A stretch of 64,000 nucleotides of DNA from Candidatus Cloacimonadota bacterium (GCA_021734835.1 JAIPIH010000013.1:1-64000); one strand, 5' to 3'. Positions 52,688-63,252 are shown, counted from the first letter of the stretch. The notes: generated from the letters alone by a model not told the origin. Numbers and translations: made by a program.

Positions 52688-55081
52688 TTATCTTACTAGA
52701 ACAAATTTACCGCTTGAAGTCTGATCATCAGGAGTTGAGATCAGATAGAAATAGATACCGGAACTGCATTTTTCCCTATTTAAATTCATACCATCCCAGT
52801 TAAATTGTTCATAAATATTTTTATTGAGTTCTATAACTAAACCACCGTTCAGATCAAATATTCTACATTTAGTTTTTCCGGCAGGCATTGTAATTGATCC
52901 TTTGTTCTCAAAGTTCAAAATATCACCCTGATCAGGATAGAAGGGATTGGGGAAAGCTATAGTTTCAAAAAGTTTAGATTCCGTATTCATCTCAGCTGCT
53001 ATGCCAATTTCCACAGAATTCAAACCTGAAGATGTTCCAATGTATAAAGTTCCGGTTTGAGGCTCATATTCCAATGCAGTTATAGTGTTAGATATTAACG
53101 GAGAATTTGCTGTTGTATAGTTAATGAATTTATCTCTGGATGTATCAAACATTGTTATTCCTGCATCTTGAGAACCAATCCATAACATATTGAAAGGATC
53201 AAGGAGAACTGCTGTCGGATAAGTTACAATAGATCCATAAAGCCGTTCCTGCCCTTCATAATACCAATATTCCGGATCTGGATTATTTTCATTCCAAAAC
53301 CAATCACCATCAAACCAAATTTTCTTTTTGATATGCGGTCCAAATTTATACCAATCTTCACCATTGTACATAAATAATCCAGCGGAGGCAGCTATCCAGG
53401 TTTCCTCCACTTGGTTTTTGAATTTAGTAGTTATATCAAATATCCGGCAGGATGAAGTAAGATCACTGAAAGGAGGTACTGTCCAATAATCGTTAAATGT
53501 GTTTGGAATAGAAGCATCTTCCCAAATTCGCAATCCCGTTAAATATGATCCTATTGAAACCCTATTACCGGAATTATGCGAAATTACAACTTTCTGATCT
53601 TCATCATTTGGAAGCACAAACTGGGATATTAATTCAGCATTTTCATCCAGGACAGAAATTCCACCATCATAACAACTGATCCACATTCTATTTTCATTAT
53701 CATTAGTTATATGAGAGATAGTGTTTGTATATATTCCACTATTATACGTATTTATCCATTCCCAAACCGGAGAGACAGAGTCATCCAAAACAGATATCCC
53801 TGAATACCAACCTGTGGCAGAGCTATTAGTAGCCCAGGCTCCAAACCATTTTCTATTGGAGCTGTCAATACCAATGGAAAGAATATTATCACTTTTTATA
53901 TCGCTGTTAGAAACATTATAGTTTTCCCATTGAGAACCATCAAAACCGGAAACACCTCGCGTACCTTTGCTGACCATCCCATCCCCAAAATGGCCATTGC
54001 TGATCCAAACATCAAGGTTGTTATCTATTGCAATATCGGTTACAATATTAGCACAAATACTATTTAATTTTATCTGCTGCCAGTCATCATCATTTTTCAG
54101 GAAAATACCTTCTCCCCAACTCAACAAAGTGATCCTATTGTTTAATTCCAATATACGGGTTATCTTAGTAGTATTCAAGTTACTACTGCCAATCTGCCAT
54201 TCGGAATATTCTCCTGTTGCAGTAACTTTTACTACAGCAATTTCCGTTGAATCCTGAACATAAAGCATGTTATCATCCCAAAATCCAAATCCATACCAGA
54301 TGCTATTTTCTTGATCAATATGAACAGGAAAGATCCCGTCACCTTCATGGATGATCTCATTTTGGTCAGGATCATAAATATTCTCGAATGTTTGTAATCC
54401 TCCTTCAGTAGCAACTGCAACCTTGTCTTCACCAACAGATATAGAGGTTACTTTATTATTTAATAATAACGGTTCTCCAATATGATGCCATGAAGTGATA
54501 ACTTCCAATGAATCGAGATCAACAAAATCCAAACCGGAATTGCTTCCAAAATAAATGAACCCTTCCTGAGTTAACTGCATTGAGGTAATGTTGTTTGCAG
54601 AAAGTCCGTTTTCAGTATTATAATTTTTTAGAAGCAATGGAAATGGAAATCCCAGGTCATTTTTGAAACAGCTAACGCCCGACAAAGTTGCAACAAATAT
54701 CAAAGTATCATTATGTGTTATCTTGTTAATATGATTTGATTGTAATCCCAGAGATTCTGTAAGGGGTGTTAAATATGTACCTTCAAAGATCCTGTTGATT
54801 CCGGCATCAGAAGTGCCAACTAAGAATTCATCAGAATGTTCTATGTGATCAAGAGCTCTGATGTCATTGCTGCCAAGCCCATCTATCGTTGTTAAAGTTT
54901 TTTCAAATGTACCAGTGGAACTATTGTAATTTAGCAATCCTCCCCAGGTTGCAATTTTTAAGTTATCTCCAATTTCTATAGCGTCAAAGACATGAGTGGT
55001 ATTAGTGTAAATCTTCCAGTTTTTAAGTGCAAATATTGCTGTAGATAAAATCAGCAACCAGAAAATAAAAATCTTTTTCAT
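52688..55081 (-). CDS. Exported beta-propeller protein with FlgD/T9SS-like C-terminus
   Basis: A 797-residue secreted protein: signal peptide MKKIFIFWLLILSTAIFA, then many two-component-regulator propeller repeats (patterns such as GLGSNDIRAL, GLQSNHINKI, GLSANNITSM, NTISHITND and ISNTITALEY) to about residue 690, and a C-terminal domain with FNWDGMNLNREKCSSGIYFY, as in FlgD-like or type IX sorting domains. There is no kinase domain. It sits between glycosyltransferase genes in one apparent operon; the ATG overlaps the preceding stop. Role unknown. Confidence 0.85.
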   Translation of the reverse strand: MKKIFIFWLLILSTAIFALKNWKIYTNTTHVFDAIEIGDNLKIATWGGLLNYNSSTGTFEKTLTTIDGLGSNDIRALDHIEHSDEFLVGTSDAGINRIFEGTYLTPLTESLGLQSNHINKITHNDTLIFVATLSGVSCFKNDLGFPFPLLLKNYNTENGLSANNITSMQLTQEGFIYFGSNSGLDFVDLDSLEVITSWHHIGEPLLLNNKVTSISVGEDKVAVATEGGLQTFENIYDPDQNEIIHEGDGIFPVHIDQENSIWYGFGFWDDNMLYVQDSTEIAVVKVTATGEYSEWQIGSSNLNTTKITRILELNNRITLLSWGEGIFLKNDDDWQQIKLNSICANIVTDIAIDNNLDVWISNGHFGDGMVSKGTRGVSGFDGSQWENYNVSNSDIKSDNILSIGIDSSNRKWFGAWATNSSATGWYSGISVLDDSVSPVWEWINTYNSGIYTNTISHITNDNENRMWISCYDGGISVLDENAELISQFVLPNDEDQKVVISHNSGNRVSIGSYLTGLRIWEDASIPNTFNDYWTVPPFSDLTSSCRIFDITTKFKNQVEETWIAASAGLFMYNGEDWYKFGPHIKKKIWFDGDWFWNENNPDPEYWYYEGQERLYGSIVTYPTAVLLDPFNMLWIGSQDAGITMFDTSRDKFINYTTANSPLISNTITALEYEPQTGTLYIGTSSGLNSVEIGIAAEMNTESKLFETIAFPNPFYPDQGDILNFENKGSITMPAGKTKCRIFDLNGGLVIELNKNIYEQFNWDGMNLNREKCSSGIYFYLISTPDDQTSSGKFVLVR

Positions 55082-56112
55082 TTTTTTACATCCTTTTTAA
55101 ATATTTTGTAGGCGACGATAATCAAGGTAAATAAAAGAAGCAATAAAATTGATAACAAGGTTTTTTTTGATGAAAATGAGAAACCGAGAGCAATTAAACC
55201 AAATAGAATAGTTAAAAAATAACAGATCAAAGCAATATAGTTCTGTGCAAGTCCGAGATCCAACAATTTGTGATGAATATGTTCTTTATCAGCCTGGAAT
55301 ACATGCTTTTTTTTATTAACTCTTCTAAACACTGCAAAGATGGTATCCATGATCGGAATTGATAAGGCAATGATCGGAACTAGAATTGTCATAGAAGTTA
55401 TTCCTTTGAAACCTGTTTCTCCTATTATAGAAATTGCTGCAATATTGAATCCTAGAAATAAACTACCTGCATCACCCATAAATATTTTAGCAGGATAGAA
55501 ATTATATTTCAAAAAAGCTAAATTAGCTCCGATCAAGGAAACTGAAGCTAATGTAATTATAGTATTATCCTTCTGAATCCCTACTACAAATAGAATTATT
55601 GCCACGATAGATGCAATTCCGGAAGCTAACCCATCCACCCCGTCTATAAGATTAAAAGCATTTACAACCAGTAAAAACCATAACATTGTTACCGGAAAAG
55701 CAAAATATCCTAAGGTTATTGTGCTGCCAAAGGGATTAGTTAATAACTGGATTTTGAATCCTAAAAAATAGACAATACTAATTATTATAATTTGAAATAT
55801 GAGTTTGTAACCAGCTGAAATTCTCTTTTTATCATCGAATAAACCCAATATCAGCATTAATAAACCGCCTAAAGCTAAGATCAATATTTGTGATCCCAAT
55901 TCTGGCATAATGTAATATAGTACTATCAAGATAACGATCACAGGTATTGCAAAGGCCAATCCGCCCGCAATAGGTGTAGGTTTTTCGTGTATTTTCCTCT
56001 TCTGAGGTTGATCAATCAAGATCCAATTAAGAGAAATCTTAATATTAAGAGGTACTAAAAAATATGTTACAAACAATGAGGCAATGAAAACTAATATATA
56101 TTTAATAATCAC
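55078..56112 (-). CDS. MraY/WecA-type undecaprenyl-phosphate sugar-phosphate transferase
   Basis: A 344-residue membrane protein with about ten hydrophobic segments. The motifs PTPIAGGLAFAIP, VNAFNLIDGVDGLASG, KIFMGDAGSLFLGF and HIHHKLLDLG are those of WecA-type enzymes, with the catalytic Asp residues present. It likely starts the surface glycan by moving a HexNAc-phosphate to undecaprenyl phosphate. It overlaps the propeller gene by four bases. Confidence 0.94.
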   Translation of the reverse strand: MIIKYILVFIASLFVTYFLVPLNIKISLNWILIDQPQKRKIHEKPTPIAGGLAFAIPVIVILIVLYYIMPELGSQILILALGGLLMLILGLFDDKKRISAGYKLIFQIIIISIVYFLGFKIQLLTNPFGSTITLGYFAFPVTMLWFLLVVNAFNLIDGVDGLASGIASIVAIILFVVGIQKDNTIITLASVSLIGANLAFLKYNFYPAKIFMGDAGSLFLGFNIAAISIIGETGFKGITSMTILVPIIALSIPIMDTIFAVFRRVNKKKHVFQADKEHIHHKLLDLGLAQNYIALICYFLTILFGLIALGFSFSSKKTLLSILLLLLFTLIIVAYKIFKKDVKK

Positions 56113-56113
56113 T

Positions 56114-57217
56114 TTAATCTTCCCTCAGATATACTTTTTTATATTTATCAGAAAATTCACTTAATGTGAATTTATCTTTTATTACTTTTCTAGAGTTTCT
56201 ACCCCATTCGATTAATTTTTCTTTATCATTAGTTATTGTAAGCAAAACTTCTGTTAATCTGTCAAGGTTATTAATTGGTACCAGTAAGCCTGTTTCCGCA
56301 TTTACTAACTCATTATTCCCTTTAATATCTGAAGCTATGATTGGTAATCCGTAAGACATAGCCTCCAAAATAGAAAGCGGCAATCCCTCCCATCTGGAGT
56401 ATAGCAGAAAAACATCAAATTTCATTAACCATTCTGCAGGATCTTGTACCCATCCCGGTAGAAGTATTTTATTGCTCATTCCTGACATCTCAACTAGTTT
56501 TTTTGCAGCCGGATAAAGTTCTCCATCACCTACAAAAACAAATTTCAAATTCCTATTTTGCCTACAAACCTCAATAGCCATTTTAATTGTATTGATGATA
56601 TTTTTTTGTTCCCAGAATCTAAGTATACTTCCTATAATAAGTTCACTTTTATGGAGATCTATCTTTTTTGTATATCTCGGTAATTCAATCCCGTTATGAA
56701 TAGTAACAGCTTTTGAACTTGGTACTAACATAGTGGCTATAGCTTCTTTCCTGTCGTAATTATTCACAAAAATTACTTTGTCGCAAAATTTAGCAGCAAA
56801 TTTTTCCATTAATCTGTAAAAATGAAATGTGATTTTGTTTTGATAATCATGAAATGGATAACCATGAACAGTATGAATTATGTACGGGACACCTGCTAAT
56901 CTGGCAGATATTCTACCGAGAAATCCCGGTTTGGATGAATGAGTATGAACTATATCAAATTTATACTTACGAAAAATTCTGATTAATTGGAAAAATGCAG
57001 CCAGATCAAAAAGCGAAATCCTGCGGTGCAGTGATCTAAGCGGGATATGGGTAAATTCCATCTCCGATACTTTTTCTACGAGCGGACCGTTTGGTCTGGA
57101 GATTACATAAATATCATATTTATCTAATTCTAATGATCCTAAAATTTTTAACATGACATTCTGAACACCTGATAAAATTGGTAATAACTGAATGTGCACG
57201 ATTTTGATCTTCTTCAT
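56114..57217 (-). CDS. Glycosyltransferase family 4 protein
   Basis: A 367-residue GT-B glycosyltransferase. It opens IVHIQLLPILSGVQNVMLKI, has FDIVHTHSSKPGFLGRISAR and a late block FLLYSRWEGLPLSILEAMSYGLPII carrying the GT4 Glu pair. It resembles enzymes that add the second sugar in undecaprenyl-linked glycans. Substrates unknown. Confidence 0.92.
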   Translation of the reverse strand: MKKIKIVHIQLLPILSGVQNVMLKILGSLELDKYDIYVISRPNGPLVEKVSEMEFTHIPLRSLHRRISLFDLAAFFQLIRIFRKYKFDIVHTHSSKPGFLGRISARLAGVPYIIHTVHGYPFHDYQNKITFHFYRLMEKFAAKFCDKVIFVNNYDRKEAIATMLVPSSKAVTIHNGIELPRYTKKIDLHKSELIIGSILRFWEQKNIINTIKMAIEVCRQNRNLKFVFVGDGELYPAAKKLVEMSGMSNKILLPGWVQDPAEWLMKFDVFLLYSRWEGLPLSILEAMSYGLPIIASDIKGNNELVNAETGLLVPINNLDRLTEVLLTITNDKEKLIEWGRNSRKVIKDKFTLSEFSDKYKKVYLRED

Positions 57218-58479
57218 ATTTTTGATATCTTATCCTTAACAAAATTGAGAAATTCATTTGTCTGTTCACTACGGCTAAATTCATAATTTATCTTACGTTC
57301 TACTTTTTTATTTTTCATAATTTTTACCAATTTTAAAAAATTCTCAGCTATTTGTTCCACATCTTCCATACTGCAGATCAATTTGTGTTTATTCTTTTTC
57401 AATATTTTTGCTGCTTCTCCATTAGGAGGGATCATTGCCAAAATTTCCTTGTTACTGCGCAAATATTCAAATAATTTTCCGGTCAATACGCCCTTACCTT
57501 TATGTGAAGCTATGAATAACAGCAAGGCATCACAATTCATAAGAGATTCGATCGCATCTTTATGTTCAACCTGAGACTTTACCCTGATTACATTCCTGAC
57601 TGAAGAACCTAAAAGCAGATCTAAAGTTTCTTTATAATAATTCCCGGTGAATTCAATATCGACATTCTCCGGCAATTTCCCTCTTGATTGCAATAATTCC
57701 AAAGCTTTTATAAAAAATTTCGGTGTTCTGTGACTATAAAAGTTACCAATGTATTTAATTACTTTATTCTCATTTTTTCTGATAACAATGTTTGAGAAAT
57801 CTTCTTTATCCCAGCCATTGTACATTACTTTAGTTTTTTTCTTCAACTGAATCCCAAACGCACCAATAAGATCTTCTTTCATAGTTTCACTCACAACAGA
57901 CACAACAGATGCATAGTTAATTATCCTGTTTTCCCATTTAGCTGCGTATAACTTGTGAAATTTAGTAATGAATGTTATATAAGGATTCAATGTCCAATGA
58001 TCACGGTAATCAATAATGAGAGGTAATTTATATTTTGCTGCTAACTTATAGGCAGCAAGACCACTTGTATATGGCCCCATTGTAGTCATGACAGCATCAT
58101 AATTATTCTGTTTAATTAATTTTTTACCGGCTTTAACAGCATAAGGCAACCAGCCTATCTTATCATCAATTGGAAATAAATTCCGGATGATTTTTTTATA
58201 TTTCTCAGGAGTTGAAAAGTAAAGTGTTTTATTTGTTTTTGGTTTAGAGAATTTTTTCAACATAAACATAAGATCCAAAGATGATGTTCTGATAATTTGA
58301 TCTGCTCTTTCTTCTTTTAGAAGCGAATTATCAGAGGAATGGAAGACAATAGCCTTAACAGTAATAACATCTGTAGAGATACCATGTTTTTCCAGGTATT
58401 TTACTAACTTGACAGGACGCTGTACACCTGGTCCGCCAAGCGGAGGATAGAAATAGGCGATCAACAATAATCTTTTCAT
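57214..58479 (-). CDS. Glycosyltransferase (GT-B fold)
   Basis: A 421-residue protein with the N-terminal AYFYPPLGGPGVQRPVKLVK motif of GT-B sugar transferases and LPLIIDYRDHWTLNPY in the middle. The C-terminal part holds KYIGNFYSHRTPKFFIKALE and LTGKLFEYLRSNKEILAMIP, typical of this group. Substrates unknown. It overlaps both neighbours by four bases. Confidence 0.88.
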   Translation of the reverse strand: MKRLLLIAYFYPPLGGPGVQRPVKLVKYLEKHGISTDVITVKAIVFHSSDNSLLKEERADQIIRTSSLDLMFMLKKFSKPKTNKTLYFSTPEKYKKIIRNLFPIDDKIGWLPYAVKAGKKLIKQNNYDAVMTTMGPYTSGLAAYKLAAKYKLPLIIDYRDHWTLNPYITFITKFHKLYAAKWENRIINYASVVSVVSETMKEDLIGAFGIQLKKKTKVMYNGWDKEDFSNIVIRKNENKVIKYIGNFYSHRTPKFFIKALELLQSRGKLPENVDIEFTGNYYKETLDLLLGSSVRNVIRVKSQVEHKDAIESLMNCDALLLFIASHKGKGVLTGKLFEYLRSNKEILAMIPPNGEAAKILKKNKHKLICSMEDVEQIAENFLKLVKIMKNKKVERKINYEFSRSEQTNEFLNFVKDKISKI

Positions 58480-60188
58480 ACAACATCCTCCGAGTTTTCT
58501 TTTCTTCTTAGACTTACTTCTATCTTAGAATCCAACTTAACATTAGAAAAATAAATATTATTTTCACTTATTTCAGCTTCAGCATAATTAACTTTATCAA
58601 TCTCAAAATTTCCAAATATGGTTATTGAAAACTTATCAGTTTTTGATGGAAAATATATATAAAAGCGTTCTTCACTTTCAAAAATCTCAATAGTTTCCCT
58701 TTTTCTCCACCACTGGGCGATCTGCATTAATGTTGCAATGAAAACTTTCTTTGGTCTGATCTGTTCAATGATATAATTAAGAAGTTCTTTATTGTATTTG
58801 ATCTCATCAAAATTAGAGTTTGAAAAATTCCATGTTACTAAGCCATTGACAACCTCAATTGAGTCAATTAATTGATCTACAATATCCTTAGCAGTCTCGA
58901 AGGGAATAATACTGGATCGAGATAATTTCAGGTGTTCATCAAAGAAATTAACGGGTAATTCCAGAGAATGCCAGCTAAAATTCCTCACAGTATCTTCATT
59001 ATGATAACCCATTTGATAGTAAGGAAATCCAAATCCATGTTTAAATCCATTTTTATTATGAAATCCGAAGGATGAGTTATAGATAAAGCCATTCTTCCTG
59101 TGATATTCATAAGAGAGTTTAGGATCATAGTTACAGTGATTGTGTCTCACTCCCAAAGATTCTTCACTGGTGATCAATAATAGTTTTTTCTTTTGTTTAT
59201 GCAGGATATCCTTTTTACCGGCATTTACGGATGCCAACAATGCTATTTCATCACCTCTGACTTTATATTCCATAAGTTCCTTATGAACTTCTTTATTCTC
59301 TATAGAATAATCTATGTCATTTTTTTCCTCTGATCCAGTACCGAAAAAAAAAGTACCGACCACTTGATGTAAATTCTCTATCTGAGTAATAATTTCAAAA
59401 TTCCAATACTCCTCAATATTAGTAAGCAGATATTTGATCTTACTGATAAAATTATTGAATACATATTTGAATTTGTAGAATATGAGTGCATCCTCCAAAC
59501 TACTGGTTACCATGCTTTTAAGGGTCCATTTCTGTAACTTATCTATATTATAGGAAAATGAATTTGCAAATACTTCTGCCGACGGCCAGTAAGCTTTTTT
59601 CACTAAGAATGTTCTGCCGTTATGCTTCAGCGAATCTAAAATACAATTTTCCAATAACCAGAGCAAAATATTAACGTAAGGTTCCTGATGAAAACCAAAG
59701 AAAGGAACATCATCATCAGTAATCCAGCCTAATTCATCTCTCTTTACTCCATCAATTGTATTTGAGGTATGCAGATTAAAAAATATATTACCAATCAAAT
59801 CGAATTTATAGATTCCGTAATACAGATCGGAATTCTGATGATATTGAAAAGGTACTTTGATTTCCTTTTTATTCAGAACAGGAATCTTTTTTATTAGTTT
59901 AATTATATTTGTGAATTTTTCTACATCTTTTTTAGTCATTTTACCGGACTGCAACAATTCCGGAAAAACGGGAATATAAAACAGAATCTTATTCAATGCA
60001 AGTATGTATGCTTCTTTTATGGTAGGTTCGATCAGACTATAAAAAAATATAATGTCATTTCTTTTAATTTGATCAAGGCTATGAACATAATTGTATTCAT
60101 AACCCAAAGTATTGAAAATAAAATCAAATGTAAATTTGATTTTATCCTCAAATTTCTTCAGATTTCTATCCACATATATTGCAATCAT
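58476..60188 (-). CDS. DUF7033/polysaccharide-deacetylase-like protein
   Basis: A 570-residue protein. The middle region (about 365-440), SLGVRHNHCNYDPKLSYEY followed by GFIYNSSFGFHNKNGFKHG, matches the characteristic segment of a group of Bacteroidetes-type polysaccharide deacetylases with an N-terminal DUF7033 domain. A complete NodB catalytic set is not obvious, so activity is uncertain. No signal peptide. It is the first gene of the locus and is set back from a 295-bp AT-rich spacer. Confidence 0.6.
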   Translation of the reverse strand: MIAIYVDRNLKKFEDKIKFTFDFIFNTLGYEYNYVHSLDQIKRNDIIFFYSLIEPTIKEAYILALNKILFYIPVFPELLQSGKMTKKDVEKFTNIIKLIKKIPVLNKKEIKVPFQYHQNSDLYYGIYKFDLIGNIFFNLHTSNTIDGVKRDELGWITDDDVPFFGFHQEPYVNILLWLLENCILDSLKHNGRTFLVKKAYWPSAEVFANSFSYNIDKLQKWTLKSMVTSSLEDALIFYKFKYVFNNFISKIKYLLTNIEEYWNFEIITQIENLHQVVGTFFFGTGSEEKNDIDYSIENKEVHKELMEYKVRGDEIALLASVNAGKKDILHKQKKKLLLITSEESLGVRHNHCNYDPKLSYEYHRKNGFIYNSSFGFHNKNGFKHGFGFPYYQMGYHNEDTVRNFSWHSLELPVNFFDEHLKLSRSSIIPFETAKDIVDQLIDSIEVVNGLVTWNFSNSNFDEIKYNKELLNYIIEQIRPKKVFIATLMQIAQWWRKRETIEIFESEERFYIYFPSKTDKFSITIFGNFEIDKVNYAEAEISENNIYFSNVKLDSKIEVSLRRKENSEDVV

Positions 60189-60401
60189 TTAACCTCGTGA
60201 AATTTCATTTAAACATTTTGACTAAATTTTGATAATTCAGATAGAGGAAATACTATTATTCTGTCAACTTGCATATTTCATAATATTATTTTTTTATACT
60301 CCGATAAATTCAAAAGCTGAATCAAGAAATACTATTATGAATTATCTTTGTTTAATACTTTTTAGAATAAGGCAAGTAAATAATTGCAAGTTTAATTTCA
60401 A

Positions 60402-60430
60402 TTGACATAAAAACTGTTAAATAAAATTGT
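60402..60430 (+). promoter_or_regulatory. Possible promoter of ppdK
   Basis: TTGACA (60402-60407) is a perfect -35 box about 77 bp before the gene. The -10 position at 17 bp spacing (AATTGT) is weak; TAAAATTG nearby resembles the Bacteroidetes -7 element. The rest of the 60189-60483 spacer shows no other signal. Confidence 0.4.
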
Positions 60431-60483
60431 CTTAACTAGTTCTAAATATCAATATATAAGAAAACTAAAATAGGAGAAATAAA

Positions 60484-63195
60484 ATGACTATTAAAAGAGT
60501 TTATACTTTTGGAGATGGACAAGCTGAAGGTAAAACTGAGATGAAAAACTTACTTGGCGGTAAGGGTGCAAATCTTGCTGAAATGAATCTAATTGGCGTT
60601 CCTGTACCTGCCGGTTTTACTATTACAACCGAAGTTTGCAGCGAATGGAATAAATTAGGTGCTAAAAAAACTGTTGAACTTTTAAAACCAGAAGTTGAAA
60701 AAGGGATTAAAAATACTGAAAAAATAATGGGAGCAAAATTTGGAGATAATTCAAATCCCTTATTGATTTCAGTACGTTCCGGTGCGCGAGTTTCAATGCC
60801 CGGAATGATGGATACTGTCCTCAACTTGGGTATGAATGATGATGCTGTGGAAGGCTTGGCATCTAATTCAAATAATCCACGCTTCGCTTGGGATTCGTAT
60901 CGCCGCTTTGTGCAAATGTATGGCGATGTAGTTTTAGATATGAAACCCAAAACTAAAGAAGACATTGATCCTTTTGAAGAAATTATCGAAGAAATGAAAG
61001 ATAATAAGGGTGTAGAAAACGATACTGAACTTACAACTGAAGATTTGAAAGAATTAGTGCAAAAGTTTAAATTAGCAGTAAAGAAAGTTACCGGACACGA
61101 TTTTCCCAATAATCCTTGGGATCAACTTTGGGGTGCGATCGGTGCAGTATTTGGAAGTTGGAACAATCCTCGTGCAAAATACTATCGAACAATGCATAAA
61201 ATCCCAGGTGACTGGGGTACTGCCGTAAATGTACAGGCAATGGTGTACGGTAATATGGGCAATAATTCTGCAACTGGAGTTGCTTTTACCAGAGATGCTG
61301 CCACCGGAGAAGATATCTTTAACGGTGAGTATTTGATCAATGCTCAGGGCGAAGATGTTGTAGCCGGAACTAGAACACCGCAGGAAATTACGCTTGAAGG
61401 TTCTAAAAGATGGGCAAAATTAGCCGGAGTTACCGAGAAAGATCGTGCTGAGAAATACCCTTCATTTGAAGAAGCTATGCCGAAACTTTATAAAGAGTTA
61501 TCTGATATAGAAACTAAATTAGAGACACATTACCGTGATATGCAGGATCTTGAATTTACAGTTCAAGATGGGAAAATGTGGCTTTTACAAACCAGGACAG
61601 GTAAAAGAACTGGTGCTGCTATGGTTCATATTGCAATGGACATGCTTGATGATAAATTCATAGATGAGAAAACAGCTATACTACGTATTGATGCTAATAA
61701 ACTTGATGAACTTCTCCACCCTGTTTTCGATACCTCTGCAATTGAAAAAGCAAAAGTAATGGCCAAAGGCCTTCCTGCTTCTCCCGGTGCTGCTACAGGT
61801 CAGATAGTTTTCTTTGCTGATGAAGCCAGCAAATTCGACAATTCAATTTTAACACGAATAGAGACTTCTCCGGAAGACCTCGAAGGGATGAATATTGCCA
61901 ATGGTATTTTAACTGCAAGAGGCGGGATGACATCTCATGCAGCTGTTGTAGCTCGTGGAATGGGTAAATGTTGTGTATCTGGAGCAGGAGCTGTCAAAAT
62001 AAACTATAGAACTCGTATTATGACAATTTCCGGAAAAGAATATAAAGAAGGAGATTGGATTTCTTTAAACGGTACTACAGGTGAAGTATATGAGGGAAAA
62101 TTAGATACAACAAAACCGAAACTCAGTGGTGACTTTGGAAAGATAATGAAGCTTTGTGATAAATATACCAGAATGTATGTGAGAACTAATGCAGATACTC
62201 CAAAAGATGCAATAGTCGCAAAAGAATTCGGGGCTCAGGGAATAGGACTTTGCCGTACTGAACATATGTTTTTTGAAGGCGAAAGGATCAAGACTATGAG
62301 AGAAATGATCCTTGCTGAGGATGAAAGCGGAAGAAGAAAAGCATTAGCAAAAATACTTCCGTATCAAAGAGAAGATTTTGAAGGTATTTTTAAAGCCATG
62401 AGCGGTTATGGAGTAACAATACGATTGTTAGATCCACCGTTGCACGAATTTGTTCCTCACGAAGATAAAAATCAGCAGACAATGGCTGAAGAAATGGGAA
62501 TTTCAGTCGAACAAATTAAAGCAAAAGTTGATGCTCTGGATGAAGTTAATCCCATGCTTGGTCATCGAGGATGCAGACTGGGAAATACTTATCCTGAAAT
62601 AACTGAAATGCAGGCTAGAGCTATCCTGGAAGCTGCAATTAATATGAAAAAAAATGGTTTTGATCCCAAACCGGAGATCATGATACCCCTGATTGGAACT
62701 GTGGAAGAATTTACTTTGCAGGCCGATATTGTTAATGAAACAGCAAAGAAGGTATTTTCAGAGAAAGACACTGAGATCGAATATTTGGTTGGTACAATGA
62801 TCGAGATCCCGCGTGCTGCTTTGATAGCTGATGTCATTGGTGCTGAAGCTGATTTTTTCAGTTTTGGAACAAATGATCTAACGCAAATGACATTCGGCTA
62901 CAGTCGTGATGATGCGGGTAAATTCCTACCGATATACATTGAAAAAGGCATTCTGAAAGATGATCCATTCCAGGTTTTAGATCAACAGGGAGTTGGGCAA
63001 CTTGTAAGGATGGGAACAGAAAAGGGTCGTAATGCGAACAAGGATCTTAAGGTTGGAATTTGTGGCGAACATGGTGGTGAACCGAAGTCAGTAAAATTCT
63101 GCAATTTAGTAAAAATGGATTATGTAAGCTGTTCACCCTACCGAGTACCTATTGCCAGATTAGCAGCAGCTCAGGCAGAGCTAGAACAGAAATAA
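60484..63195 (+). CDS. ppdK: Pyruvate phosphate dikinase
   Basis: A full-length 903-residue PPDK. The N-terminal ATP-grasp part has GGKGANLAEMN and ISVRSGARVSMPGMMDTVLNLG, the swivelling domain has the phospho-His in GGMTSHAAVVARGMGKCCVSG, and the C-terminal TIM barrel has GLCRTEHMFF, GHRGCRLG and GICGEHGGEP with the catalytic Cys. It interconverts pyruvate, ATP and Pi with PEP, AMP and PPi, giving either glycolytic or gluconeogenic flux. AGGAGA precedes the ATG; a bidirectional terminator follows. Confidence 0.98.
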   Translation: MTIKRVYTFGDGQAEGKTEMKNLLGGKGANLAEMNLIGVPVPAGFTITTEVCSEWNKLGAKKTVELLKPEVEKGIKNTEKIMGAKFGDNSNPLLISVRSGARVSMPGMMDTVLNLGMNDDAVEGLASNSNNPRFAWDSYRRFVQMYGDVVLDMKPKTKEDIDPFEEIIEEMKDNKGVENDTELTTEDLKELVQKFKLAVKKVTGHDFPNNPWDQLWGAIGAVFGSWNNPRAKYYRTMHKIPGDWGTAVNVQAMVYGNMGNNSATGVAFTRDAATGEDIFNGEYLINAQGEDVVAGTRTPQEITLEGSKRWAKLAGVTEKDRAEKYPSFEEAMPKLYKELSDIETKLETHYRDMQDLEFTVQDGKMWLLQTRTGKRTGAAMVHIAMDMLDDKFIDEKTAILRIDANKLDELLHPVFDTSAIEKAKVMAKGLPASPGAATGQIVFFADEASKFDNSILTRIETSPEDLEGMNIANGILTARGGMTSHAAVVARGMGKCCVSGAGAVKINYRTRIMTISGKEYKEGDWISLNGTTGEVYEGKLDTTKPKLSGDFGKIMKLCDKYTRMYVRTNADTPKDAIVAKEFGAQGIGLCRTEHMFFEGERIKTMREMILAEDESGRRKALAKILPYQREDFEGIFKAMSGYGVTIRLLDPPLHEFVPHEDKNQQTMAEEMGISVEQIKAKVDALDEVNPMLGHRGCRLGNTYPEITEMQARAILEAAINMKKNGFDPKPEIMIPLIGTVEEFTLQADIVNETAKKVFSEKDTEIEYLVGTMIEIPRAALIADVIGAEADFFSFGTNDLTQMTFGYSRDDAGKFLPIYIEKGILKDDPFQVLDQQGVGQLVRMGTEKGRNANKDLKVGICGEHGGEPKSVKFCNLVKMDYVSCSPYRVPIARLAAAQAELEQK

Positions 63196-63202
63196 ATTGT
63201 AA

Positions 63203-63243
63203 AAACAAAATAGAGCTTTCCGGTTGGAAGGCTCTATTGTTTT
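63203..63243. terminator. Bidirectional terminator after ppdK
   Basis: ATAGAGC-TTTCC and GGAAG-GCTCTAT form a long stem around GGTT, flanked by an A run and a T run. It separates ppdK from the convergent histidine kinase gene. Confidence 0.9.
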
Positions 63244-63252
63244 AATTAAGTT

